NCBI RefSeq assembly: GCF_018424695.1
Contig: NZ_QTNQ01000003.1
Coordinates: 1 to 64,000, forward strand
DNA length: 64,000 bases
Source of the DNA: Vannielia litorea
GTDB lineage: Bacteria; Pseudomonadota; Alphaproteobacteria; Rhodobacterales; Rhodobacteraceae
Direction of reading: 5' to 3'
Within the stretch, counting starts at the first letter, position 1. Each line of letters starts with the position of its first letter. The notes beneath the pieces were generated by a model. That model was not told the origin of the DNA. It saw nothing but the letters and a program-made list of their open reading frames with translations, and searched no databases. Shown piece after piece: positions 24,524 through 32,254 of the stretch. The position numbers were made by a program, and so were the translations under genes.

Positions 24524-25261
24524 TCATTCCGTGCCGTCTCCGGCCTGGAACCACTTTTCGGCCATTGCGTCGATGCTGCCGTCGGCGAGCATCTCGGCAA
24601 TGGCGGAATCGAATGTGCGGCGCAGCGCCACGTCCTCCTTGCGGAAGGCGGCGGCGGTGTCGCCCGAGGGGATGCCGAAGACATCGGCAATCTCCACCTT
24701 GCCCCCGCTGTTGCGCGCCACGCCTTCAAGGAAGGCCTGCGGGCCCAGCACCTCATCCACCCGATGGGCGAAGAGCGCCTCGACGGCGGCCACCAGCGAA
24801 GGGTAGGTCACCACCCTATGGCCCATCTCTCGGGCCCAGTCCTCGTGGATGGTCGCGCCCTGCACGGCCACGCGCGCCGTGTTGGTGCCCGGCTCGCCGC
24901 TGCGCACAAGCACCGCGCTGGCCGTGCTGCCGCCGACCTCGTAGCCCATCGAGAAGGCCACCAGGCGGGCGCGCTCGCTGGTCACCGCCATGCCGGCCAT
25001 CACCACGTCATACTTTCCGGCCACGAGGTTGGGCAGAATGCTCTCCCAGTCGTTCACGACCCACGCGCAATCCAGCCCCGTACGGCGGCAAATCTCGTTG
25101 CCCAGCTCGATGTCGAAGCCGCGCAGGCTGCCGGCCCGGTCGCGGAAGGTATAGGGCGGAAAGGCCCCCTCGGTGCCGATCCGCACATCCTGCGCTGCTG
25201 CCGTCTCGGTCGCGCCGAGCGCCAGCACCGCCACCAGGGCCAGGGCGGGCCGCCACGCCAT
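24524..25261 (-). CDS. Second substrate-binding protein of the same ABC system
   Basis: A 245-residue SBP_bac_3 paralogue with its own signal peptide ([24 protein letters not shown]). The mature start VRIGTEGAFPPYTFRDRAG and the block DWESILPNLVAGKYDVVMAGMAVTSERAR match the neighbouring binding protein. Two binding proteins with one permease pair suggest a widened substrate range. The start at 25261 overlaps the ATPase stop by 1 nt (TGATG), so translation is coupled. Confidence 0.85.
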   Translation of the reverse strand: MAWRPALALVAVLALGATETAAAQDVRIGTEGAFPPYTFRDRAGSLRGFDIELGNEICRRTGLDCAWVVNDWESILPNLVAGKYDVVMAGMAVTSERARLVAFSMGYEVGGSTASAVLVRSGEPGTNTARVAVQGATIHEDWAREMGHRVVTYPSLVAAVEALFAHRVDEVLGPQAFLEGVARNSGGKVEIADVFGIPSGDTAAAFRKEDVALRRTFDSAIAEMLADGSIDAMAEKWFQAGDGTE

Positions 25262-26052
25262 CAGGCCATCTCGCCGCTGTGCGACAGAAACTGCCACAGC
25301 CGCTCGGATTTCGGCGCTCCGAAGAGCGCATCCGGTGCGCCCTCTTCCTCCACCAGCCCCTTGTGAAGAAACAGCACATGGTCGCTCACGTCGCGCGCCA
25401 TCCGCATGTCATGGGTGACAAGGATCATCGTCCGGCCTTCCTCGGCCAGCGCCTTGATCACTTTGACCACCTCCTGCTCCAGCTCCGGGTCGAGCGCGCT
25501 TGTCGGCTCGTCGAACAGGAGCGCCTCGGGCTCCATCGCGAGCGCCCGGGCAATGGCGGCGCGCTGCTGCTGCCCGCCCGAAAGCTGGGCCGGGTAGACA
25601 TCGGCCTTGTCGCCGATCCCGACCTTTTCCAGGTAGCTCCGCGCGGCGGCCTCCACCTCGGCGCGGTCGCGCTTCAGCACCGTTACCGGCGCCTCCATCA
25701 CGTTTTGCAGGATGGTCATGTGGGACCAGAGGTTGAACTGCTGAAACACCATGGAAAGGTTGGTGCGAATGCGCAGCACCTGCCGCGCGTCAGCAGGCCG
25801 CCGGGCCGGGCCCTCGCCCTTCCACCGCACCGCCTCGCCGGAAAACAGGATCTCGCCCTGCTGGCTGTCTTCCAGCAGGTTGGCGCAGCGCAGAAGGGTG
25901 GATTTGCCCGAGCCGGAAGAGCCGATGAGCGAGATCACCTCCCCCTTGCGGGCGCGCATATCAACCCCCTTGAGCACTTCCAGGCTGCCATAAGCCTTGT
26001 GCAGGCCACGGATCTCGATCACGGGGTGCGGGTTGGGTACGCTGTCTGGCAC
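25261..26052 (-). CDS. Amino-acid-type ABC transporter ATP-binding protein
   Basis: The 263-residue ATPase has Walker A GSSGSGKS (about 44-51), the Q-loop [13 protein letters not shown], signature LSGGQQQR, Walker [14 protein letters not shown] and the H-switch LVTHDM: a full PAAT-type subunit such as HisP or OccP. It energises the two permeases of the operon. I place the start at GTG 26052, preceded by GAGG; a GTG ten codons later (26022) is also possible, and no ATG exists before the first beta strand. It is the first gene of the leftward operon. Confidence 0.87.
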   Translation of the reverse strand: MPDSVPNPHPVIEIRGLHKAYGSLEVLKGVDMRARKGEVISLIGSSGSGKSTLLRCANLLEDSQQGEILFSGEAVRWKGEGPARRPADARQVLRIRTNLSMVFQQFNLWSHMTILQNVMEAPVTVLKRDRAEVEAAARSYLEKVGIGDKADVYPAQLSGGQQQRAAIARALAMEPEALLFDEPTSALDPELEQEVVKVIKALAEEGRTMILVTHDMRMARDVSDHVLFLHKGLVEEEGAPDALFGAPKSERLWQFLSHSGEMA

Positions 26053-26147
26053 GGGGCCTCGTCTTGCCGGTTGCAAGCCCGGAGTAGGGCGCAGAATTGC
26101 TGCGATTGCAAGTTGGAAGGGGCCTTGTTTCCGCCGCGTCCGCCTGT

Positions 26148-26894
26148 TCAGGCAGCAGGTGCCTCCGGAATGGGCATCGCGAGATACACCTCCGGCCCCA
26201 GCCACACCGCCCCCTGCACGCCAAGGGTCTCCCGCGGCTGCGCGTCGAGCAGCTGCACCGCCTCCTCGACGGCCCCGGCGATCTCGGAGGCATTCTGCCC
26301 CGGCGCGCAGATCAGCGGCAATCCGGGTGTCGGCGCGGTGCGAAAGTGCTCCTCCAGTTGCCCGGTCACCGGCTCCCAGCGCCCGAACATCGCCCATGTC
26401 TGCGCGTCGATGCAGGCCCAGTCGGCCCGGCCCTCGGCCACCGCATGGGCCGAGGCCAGATGCGCACCGGTCGAGAGCACGCCGCTGACCCGCGCCCGGC
26501 CCTCGGCCATCACCTCCCGCGCCGTGGCCCAGCCCGATTGCGAATTGCGGCTGTTGTATGCCACCACGCCTTCGGGGGTCCCACCGGGGCGGGTGACGAC
26601 CACGGAGTTGTAGTGGCCCGGCGGGCAGCCCGGCAAAGCGTGGTCGAGGGTGGTCACGTACTCCACCTTGCCCCTGAGCCGCCCGCGCCAGGGCAGCGAA
26701 CAGCACTGGCCCAGAATCATCTCGGGCGATTCCCACAGCTGCCAAAGGCTTTCCGGAGCTTCCAGCGCCTCTGGCAGATCCTCGGCCAGCGCCGCGCCGC
26801 GCGCGATGATGCCATCGCGGATGAGGCCCCAGAAGAGGTTGAGCGCGGGCTCCGTCTCGGCCCGCAGATACATCGGCAATCCGGCCCGGAGCAT
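26148..26894 (-). CDS. Cytosolic PhnD-like (phosphate/phosphonate-binding fold) protein
   Basis: The 248-residue protein has the PhnD/type 2 periplasmic-binding fold: AGLPMYLRAETEPALNLFWGLIR at the N-terminus, VVTRPGGTPEGVVAYNSRNSQSGW in the middle and GRADWACIDAQTW before the hinge. No signal peptide or lipobox is present, because the first strand begins within ten residues of the start, so it should stay in the cytoplasm. There is no adjacent phosphonate permease or ATPase. A ligand-sensing or unrelated enzymatic role is possible. The start lies 3 nt after the upstream TerB stop, indicating one transcript. Confidence 0.7.
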   Translation of the reverse strand: MLRAGLPMYLRAETEPALNLFWGLIRDGIIARGAALAEDLPEALEAPESLWQLWESPEMILGQCCSLPWRGRLRGKVEYVTTLDHALPGCPPGHYNSVVVTRPGGTPEGVVAYNSRNSQSGWATAREVMAEGRARVSGVLSTGAHLASAHAVAEGRADWACIDAQTWAMFGRWEPVTGQLEEHFRTAPTPGLPLICAPGQNASEIAGAVEEAVQLLDAQPRETLGVQGAVWLGPEVYLAMPIPEAPAA

Positions 26895-26897
26895 CGT

Positions 26898-27338
26898 TTA
26901 GCGCCCGGCTTCCACGTTCTGGCGGGCGATGTTGCTGTCGCGGTCGTTCACGCCCAGAAGGTTGGCGATGAGCCGCATCAGCGCGTCTTCCTCCTCGTCG
27001 CGCCGTCCGTCGGCCAGCACCACGCGCCAGACATCCGCGATCACCCCGCGCCGCGCCTCATAGGCCACCGCATCCTTGATTGCCCGGGTAAAGCGGACCG
27101 TGTCCGAGGCACCCGCCTCCAGCTCTTCGGCCTCGCGCAGCACCTCCGCCGCCTCGAAGGGCGAGCCGCCGATCCAGCGCTGGGTGATGCCCCGGATCAT
27201 GTCCTTCTCACTGGCCGCATAATCGCCATCGGCGCGCGCGACCCGCACCAGAAGGGCTGGGAGGGCCACCTGCGGCTCAACATCGCTGGGGGTGGTATCG
27301 GTTTCGCCGGTCAGGCGCCTGATGAGGTCTCCAAACAT
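26898..27338 (-). CDS. TerB-family protein
   Basis: A 146-residue all-helical TerB/tellurite-resistance-domain protein. It shows the acidic paired motifs VARADGDYAASEKDMIRG (about 42-59) and VVLADGRRDEEEDALMRLIANLLG (about 106-129), which in TerB proteins are metal-binding DG/E clusters. These domains often link to membrane stress or envelope processes; tellurite resistance itself is not implied. It is a paralogue of the gene at 27446. The start MFGDLIRRL parallels the MFTEFLQRL of the paralogue, supporting 27338. Confidence 0.82.
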   Translation of the reverse strand: MFGDLIRRLTGETDTTPSDVEPQVALPALLVRVARADGDYAASEKDMIRGITQRWIGGSPFEAAEVLREAEELEAGASDTVRFTRAIKDAVAYEARRGVIADVWRVVLADGRRDEEEDALMRLIANLLGVNDRDSNIARQNVEAGR

Positions 27339-27373
27339 GAGAGGAGATATAGCCGCCCCTGTGCGCACTGCAA

Positions 27374-27445
27374 GCCGCTCCTCGGGGCCCGTCGACCCCT
27401 CCTCGCAGCTGCGATGAGGCCCGCAAGGGCCGAAGAGCTGCCCCC
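27374..27445. repeat. Palindromic dispersed repeat, copy B
   Basis: A 72-bp copy of the element at 20635 and 63340, occupying most of the gap between the two TerB genes and touching the stop codon of the upstream one (read leftwards: TGA then GGGGGCAGCTCTTCGG). Orientation is inverted relative to the neighbouring gene when compared with the other copies, but the palindrome presents nearly the same arm to the stop codon. Confidence 0.82.
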
Positions 27446-27889
27446 TCAGCCCAGGTAGCGCGCCTCCAGCGCCGCGGCATCCGCCTCGGCCACCCCCAGC
27501 GCCCCGGCGGCAAAGCCGATCATCTCGGCCTCCTCCGGCTTTTCCTCGCCATCGGCCATCACCACCTGCCAGAGCGCGTCCAGCACCTCGACCCGCTCAT
27601 TGTAGCTCACCGCATCGCGGATGAGCCCGGTGAACACCTCCGTCTCCGGCGCCTGATGCTCCAGCTTCTCCGCCGTGGCCCGCAGCTTCGCCGCCTCCAC
27701 CGGGTTCAGCCCGAAGTGCGCCGAAAGAAATTTGTCGATCCGCCCGATCTCGCTGGCCTGGTAGCTGTGGTCACTCTTCGCCATCCGCACCAGCAGGGCG
27801 GCCAGGGCCAACCGCGAATCCAGCGGCGGCAGCACCTTGTCCGCGGCCTTTGCCGTGCCCGTCAGTCGTTGCAGAAATTCCGTGAACAT
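27446..27889 (-). CDS. TerB-family protein, tandem paralogue
   Basis: A 147-residue TerB-domain protein with the same layout as the gene at 26898: MAKSDHSYQASEIGRIDKF (about 42-60) and VVMADGEEKPEEAEMIGFAAGALG (about 105-128). The first acidic motif is weaker (KSDHSY in place of RADGDY), hinting at different metal affinity. It lies 22 bp after the pyrG-facing spacer and in the same direction as pyrG, so it may be co-transcribed downstream of pyrG. The tandem pair has probably arisen by duplication. Confidence 0.82.
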   Translation of the reverse strand: MFTEFLQRLTGTAKAADKVLPPLDSRLALAALLVRMAKSDHSYQASEIGRIDKFLSAHFGLNPVEAAKLRATAEKLEHQAPETEVFTGLIRDAVSYNERVEVLDALWQVVMADGEEKPEEAEMIGFAAGALGVAEADAAALEARYLG

Positions 27890-27911
27890 AAGCGCCCCCG
27901 CGTCTCTCGCC

Positions 27912-29555
27912 TCACACCAACCGCGAATTCTCCACCGCCGCCCGCACGAAATCGGCAAACAGCGGATGAGGCGCGAAGGGCTTGCTCTTCAGCTCGGGGT
28001 GAAATTGCACCCCGATGAACCACGGGTGATCCTTCACTTCCACGATCTCGGGCAGGCGGCCATCCGGGCTCATCCCCGAAAACGCCAGCCCGCTCTCCTC
28101 GAGCTTGTCCTTATAGGCGATGTCCACCTCGTAGCGGTGGCGGTGGCGCTCATCGATCGCGGTGCTGCCATAGATATCGGCCACCTTGCTGCCGCCCTTC
28201 AGCACCGCGTCATAGGCCCCAAGCCGCATCGTGCCGCCTTTGGCGTCGGTCTTCTTGCGCTTCACCTTCTCGTTGCCCTGCACCCACTCCTTGAGATGAT
28301 AGACAACTGGCTCAAAGCGCTTCTTCCCGGCCTCATGGTCAAACTCCTCGCTGCCTGCCTTCTCCAGCCCGGCAAGGTTGCGCGCGGCCTCGATCACCGC
28401 CATCTGCATACCAAGGCAGATCCCGAGGTAGGGCACCCCGCGCTCGCGGGCGAACTGCGCGGCCTTGATCTTGCCTTCCGTCCCGCGCTCGCCAAAGCCG
28501 CCAGGCACCAGGATTGCGTGGAACCCTTCGAGGTGCGGCGCGGCATCCTCGCGGTCGAACAGCTCGGCGTCGACCCACTCGATCTTCACCTTCACCCGGT
28601 TGGCCATGCCGCCATGGGTCAGCGCCTCGGCGATGGACTTATAGGCATCCTCCAACTGGGTGTATTTGCCCACGATGGCCACCTTCACCTCGCCGTCGGT
28701 CTTGTGGATGCGGTCGTAAACGTCTTCCCAGCGGCTGAGGTTGGGGCGCGGGGCAGGGGAGATCTGGAAGGCATCCAGCACCGCCTGATCCAGCCCTTCG
28801 CGGTGATAGGCCAAGGGCGCCTCATAGATGCTCTTGAGGTCGGGCGCGGCAATCACCGACTCGGGCCGCACATTGCAGAACAGCGCCAGCTTCTCCCGCT
28901 CCTTCTTCGGAATCGCGCCCTCGCCCCGGCAGACGAGAATATCGGGCGCGAGGCCGATGGAGCGCAGCTCCTTCACCGAGTGCTGCGTCGGCTTGGTCTT
29001 CAGCTCACCGGAGGCCTTGATGTAGGGCAGCAGGGTGAGATGCATGAAGATGCACTGCCCGCGCGGCTTGTCCTGCGCGAACTGGCGGATCGCCTCGAAG
29101 AAGGGCAGCCCCTCGATGTCGCCCACGGTGCCGCCGATCTCGCAGAGCATGAAATCCACCTCGTCCTCGCCGATCGAGATGAAATCCTTGATCTCGTTGG
29201 TGACATGCGGAATGACCTGGATGGTCTTGCCGAGGTAGTCGCCCCGGCGCTCCTTCTCCAGCACGTTGGAATAGATCCGACCGGAAGAAACCGAGTCGGT
29301 CTGCCGCGCGGCCACCCCGGTGAAACGCTCGTAATGCCCAAGGTCGAGGTCGGTTTCCGCGCCATCGTCGGTCACGAAAACCTCGCCATGCTCAAACGGG
29401 CTCATCGTGCCCGGATCGACGTTCAGGTAAGGGTCCAGCTTGCGCAGCCGCACCGAGTAGCCGCGCGCCTGCAAGAGCGCCCCCATGGCCGCCGAGGCGA
29501 GGCCCTTGCCGAGCGAAGAGACCACACCGCCGGTGATGAAAATGAAACGTGCCAT
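27912..29555 (-). CDS. pyrG: CTP synthase
   Basis: The 547-residue enzyme converts UTP to CTP using ATP and glutamine. The N-terminal synthetase domain starts [24 protein letters not shown] (P-loop-like nucleotide site) and includes the [19 protein letters not shown] region. The C-terminal class I amidotransferase domain has [12 protein letters not shown] with the catalytic Cys and, near the end, the His-Glu pair in VQFHPEL. Length is exactly that of typical proteobacterial PyrG. The ATG at 29555 begins the conserved fold, and a longer upstream reading is excluded. Downstream TerB genes follow in the same direction. Confidence 0.97.
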   Translation of the reverse strand: MARFIFITGGVVSSLGKGLASAAMGALLQARGYSVRLRKLDPYLNVDPGTMSPFEHGEVFVTDDGAETDLDLGHYERFTGVAARQTDSVSSGRIYSNVLEKERRGDYLGKTIQVIPHVTNEIKDFISIGEDEVDFMLCEIGGTVGDIEGLPFFEAIRQFAQDKPRGQCIFMHLTLLPYIKASGELKTKPTQHSVKELRSIGLAPDILVCRGEGAIPKKEREKLALFCNVRPESVIAAPDLKSIYEAPLAYHREGLDQAVLDAFQISPAPRPNLSRWEDVYDRIHKTDGEVKVAIVGKYTQLEDAYKSIAEALTHGGMANRVKVKIEWVDAELFDREDAAPHLEGFHAILVPGGFGERGTEGKIKAAQFARERGVPYLGICLGMQMAVIEAARNLAGLEKAGSEEFDHEAGKKRFEPVVYHLKEWVQGNEKVKRKKTDAKGGTMRLGAYDAVLKGGSKVADIYGSTAIDERHRHRYEVDIAYKDKLEESGLAFSGMSPDGRLPEIVEVKDHPWFIGVQFHPELKSKPFAPHPLFADFVRAAVENSRLV

Positions 29556-29786
29556 GTGGTGTGGAACTCCCGTGTATTCGCCTTGAAATGCGCCGCAGCG
29601 CGGGCTCAAACCACGCTGCATCACGGGATTTGAGATATAAAAGATTCGCGCGGCAAAGTCCATGCCTGCCGCAACATGATGTTGGGTTTCGTCGGGTCGC
29701 CCCAACGGGTTGTGGTCGGTTTTTCAGGTGGGTCGCCCGCCGCCGGCGCGGGCCGGCGTTCGGGCGTTCAGGGTGCGCGGTTGCGC

Positions 29787-30161
29787 TTAGTCGGCGGCCT
29801 GGGGCACCAGCGGCGCGTCGCCGTCCGCCGAAGGCGGCAGCAGGTCTTCGCCCGCGGGCAGAGCGCCTTCGCTGGCAGGGGCCTCGCCCTCGTCGGTTTC
29901 GGTGATCCGGCTGACCACCGAGGACGAGCCCGCATCGGCCGCGGCCAGAATGGTGAGCGCAATCGAAGTGCAGATGAAGGCAATCGCGAAGATCCAGGTG
30001 AGCTTGGCCATGGCCGTCGCCGCCGCGCGGCCGCTCATAACGCCGCCGCCACCACCGCCGCCGCCCATCGAGCCCATGCCGCCCTCGGAGCGCTGAAGCA
30101 GCACCACGCCAATCAGGCAGAGCGCCAGAATCAGGTGGACGATGAGGAGGACGTTTTCCAT
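29787..30161 (-). CDS. secG: Preprotein translocase subunit SecG
   Basis: A 124-residue protein with the two-helix SecG topology: helix 1 at about residues 3-22 (VLLIVHLILALCLIGVVLLQ), a Gly/Ser-rich cytoplasmic loop GGMGSMGGGGGGGG, and helix 2 at about 51-73. A long acidic, Pro/Ala-rich C-terminal tail of about 45 residues is the usual alphaproteobacterial extension. It assists SecYEG translocation. Its position upstream of pyrG in the same direction matches many Rhodobacterales genomes. The 231-bp gap to pyrG has GC-rich inverted repeats but no gene. Confidence 0.93.
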   Translation of the reverse strand: MENVLLIVHLILALCLIGVVLLQRSEGGMGSMGGGGGGGGVMSGRAAATAMAKLTWIFAIAFICTSIALTILAAADAGSSSVVSRITETDEGEAPASEGALPAGEDLLPPSADGDAPLVPQAAD

Positions 30162-30456
30162 GTAGCTTTCCCGCGTGGTTCGGCGGGCTATCTAATCCCT
30201 CCCGACCCACGCCGCAACCCCTCGCCGCCCCAGCCTGTCTGTGCCTTTTCCGCTTGCACTGTGCCACCGCGCGGGGCGGCCCGGGGCTATGCAGATGTGC
30301 AGCCCGCCTTCTCCGTGGGTTCCGGCTGGTCGCACGGTGGGCGCCGGGCATCCTTTTGGTCGAAGGATGGCCCGCGCGGGCTGTTGCATATTTGAGGTTT
30401 CACCGCACCGCCCGCCCCGATATACGGGCGCGGGCTTTCCATGCAGGAGATTCATC

Positions 30457-31752
30457 ATGGCCAATGTCGTCGTCGTCGGCGCCCAGTGGGGTGACGAGGG
30501 AAAAGGCAAGATCGTCGACTGGCTCTCGGAGCGGGCCGATGTGATCTGCCGCTTCCAGGGCGGGCACAACGCAGGCCATACGCTGGTGATCGACGGCGAG
30601 GTGTTCAAGCTGCACGCGCTGCCCTCTGGCGTGGTGCGCAAAGGCAAGCTCTCCGTCATCGGCAACGGCGTGGTGCTCGATCCCTGGCACCTGCTGAAAG
30701 AGATCGAGACGATCCGCGCCCAGGGCGTCGAAATCACCGCCGAAACCCTGATGATCGCAGAGAACACGCCGCTCATCCTGCCGTTCCACGGTGAGCTGGA
30801 CCGGGCGCGCGAGGAGGCGGCGAGCAAGGGCACAAAGATCGGCACCACCGGGCGCGGTATCGGCCCGGCCTATGAGGACAAGGTGGGCCGCCGTGTGATC
30901 CGCGTGGCCGACCTTGCCGATGACGCCACGCTTGAGGCCCGGGTGGACCGCGCACTCCAGCACCACAACCCGCTCCGCAAAGGCCTGGGTGTGGAAGAGA
31001 TCGACCGCGAGGCGTTGCTGGCCCAACTCAAAGAGATTGCGCCGGGCATCCTCGAATATGCCGCCCCGGTCTGGAAGGTGCTCTCCGAGAAGCGCAAGGC
31101 GGGCAAGCGCATCCTCTTCGAAGGCGCCCAAGGCGCGCTTCTGGATATCGACTTCGGCACCTATCCCTTCGTGACCTCCTCCAACGTGATCGCAGGTCAG
31201 GCGGCCACCGGGGTCGGCATGGGGCCCGGCGCGGTCAACTACGTGCTCGGCATCGTGAAGGCCTACACCACCCGCGTCGGCGAGGGGCCGTTTCCGACCG
31301 AGTTGCACGACGATGACGGCCAGCGGCTGGGCGAGCGCGGCCACGAGTTTGGCACCACCACCGGGCGCAAGCGCCGCTGCGGCTGGTTCGATGCCGCGCT
31401 GGTGCGCCAGACCTGCGCCATCTCGGGCATCAACGGCATCTGCCTCACCAAGCTCGACGTGCTCGACGGCTTCGAGACGCTGAAGATCTGCGTGGGCTAC
31501 GAGCTGGACGGCAAGACGCTCGATTACCTGCCCACCGCCGCCGACGAACAGGCCCGCTGCACGCCGGTCTACGAGGAAATGCCCGGCTGGTCGGAGAGCA
31601 CCGAAGGCGCCCGTTCGTGGAACGATCTTCCGGCGGGGGCGATCAAATACGTCAAGCGGGTGGAAGAGCTGATCGGCTGCCCCGTGGCGCTGCTCTCCAC
31701 CTCGCCGGAGCGCGAAGATACCATCCTCGTCACCGACCCCTTCGCGGACTGA
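30457..31752 (+). CDS. purA: Adenylosuccinate synthetase
   Basis: The 431-residue enzyme joins IMP and aspartate using GTP in AMP synthesis. It has the N-terminal P-loop [11 protein letters not shown] (8-18), the aspartate/IMP loop [10 protein letters not shown], the signature [14 protein letters not shown] and the GTP-specific [13 protein letters not shown] (TKxD). AGGAGA lies 6 nt before the ATG at 30457. It is preceded by about 295 bp of non-coding sequence that must carry its promoter. A small DUF2842 gene follows 12 bp after the stop and is likely co-transcribed. Confidence 0.97.
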   Translation: MANVVVVGAQWGDEGKGKIVDWLSERADVICRFQGGHNAGHTLVIDGEVFKLHALPSGVVRKGKLSVIGNGVVLDPWHLLKEIETIRAQGVEITAETLMIAENTPLILPFHGELDRAREEAASKGTKIGTTGRGIGPAYEDKVGRRVIRVADLADDATLEARVDRALQHHNPLRKGLGVEEIDREALLAQLKEIAPGILEYAAPVWKVLSEKRKAGKRILFEGAQGALLDIDFGTYPFVTSSNVIAGQAATGVGMGPGAVNYVLGIVKAYTTRVGEGPFPTELHDDDGQRLGERGHEFGTTTGRKRRCGWFDAALVRQTCAISGINGICLTKLDVLDGFETLKICVGYELDGKTLDYLPTAADEQARCTPVYEEMPGWSESTEGARSWNDLPAGAIKYVKRVEELIGCPVALLSTSPEREDTILVTDPFAD

Positions 31753-31764
31753 GGGGGCAGGGCG

Positions 31765-31980
31765 ATGGCACTCAGCTACAAGGCGCGCCGCCGCTGGTCG
31801 CTGGTGATCCTGCTGGTCGGGCTCCCGCTCTACATCGCCTTCGCATGGTGGATCACCAGCCTGCTGCCCGACCTGCCCGTTCTGGTCGAGCTGCTGGTCT
31901 TCATCGTGCTCGGCGTCGCCTGGACGATCCCGGTGCGCAAGGTGTTCTACGGTGTCGGCAAGGACGACCCCGACGCCTGA
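31765..31980 (+). CDS. DUF2842 small membrane protein
   Basis: A 71-residue two-helix membrane protein (about residues 10-32 and 38-58) with the conserved N-terminal MALSYKARRRW and the C-terminal AWTIPVRKVFYGVGKDDPD typical of the DUF2842 family in alphaproteobacteria. Function is unknown. Its immediate location downstream of purA is a recurrent arrangement in this group. GGGGCAGGGCG precedes the ATG. Confidence 0.85.
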   Translation: MALSYKARRRWSLVILLVGLPLYIAFAWWITSLLPDLPVLVELLVFIVLGVAWTIPVRKVFYGVGKDDPDA

Positions 31981-32090
31981 CCTCTCAGGGGCGCGGCGCC
32001 CACAAGGCGCCACACCCGCCGCGCCTCGCTGCAAGCATCATGGCCGATACGCACCCGCCGCGCGCCCTGTGACAGGCTGTTGCCAAACGG

Positions 32091-32127
32091 CGCGCCCATG
32101 CGGGCGCATTCCATTTTTTGTTGAAGC
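32091..32127. repeat. Short hairpin-containing repeat, copy 1
   Basis: CGCGCCC-ATGC-GGGCGC folds as a 6-bp stem and runs into ATTCCATTTTTTGTTGA. The same hairpin plus ATTCC(A)TTTT...GTTGA tail occurs at 52897-52926. Both lie in gene-free DNA. The hairpin followed by T-rich DNA looks like a rightward terminator that has been copied or is conserved by drift. Confidence 0.5.
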
Positions 32128-32254
32128 ACCCAGCCTGCTCGTTCTGCGCAGGCGCCTGCTGTTGGCCCGCGTGGCTGACCGCTGAAACGACGAGGCGGGG
32201 CGCGCCGCACTGGCCGCCCCGCCCGAACTCGATACCGGACAAACGCCGGGTCGC

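Noticed and set aside
26898..27889. A tellurite-resistance (ter) operon
   Set aside because: Only TerB-domain proteins are present; terC, terD or terZ-type partners are absent.
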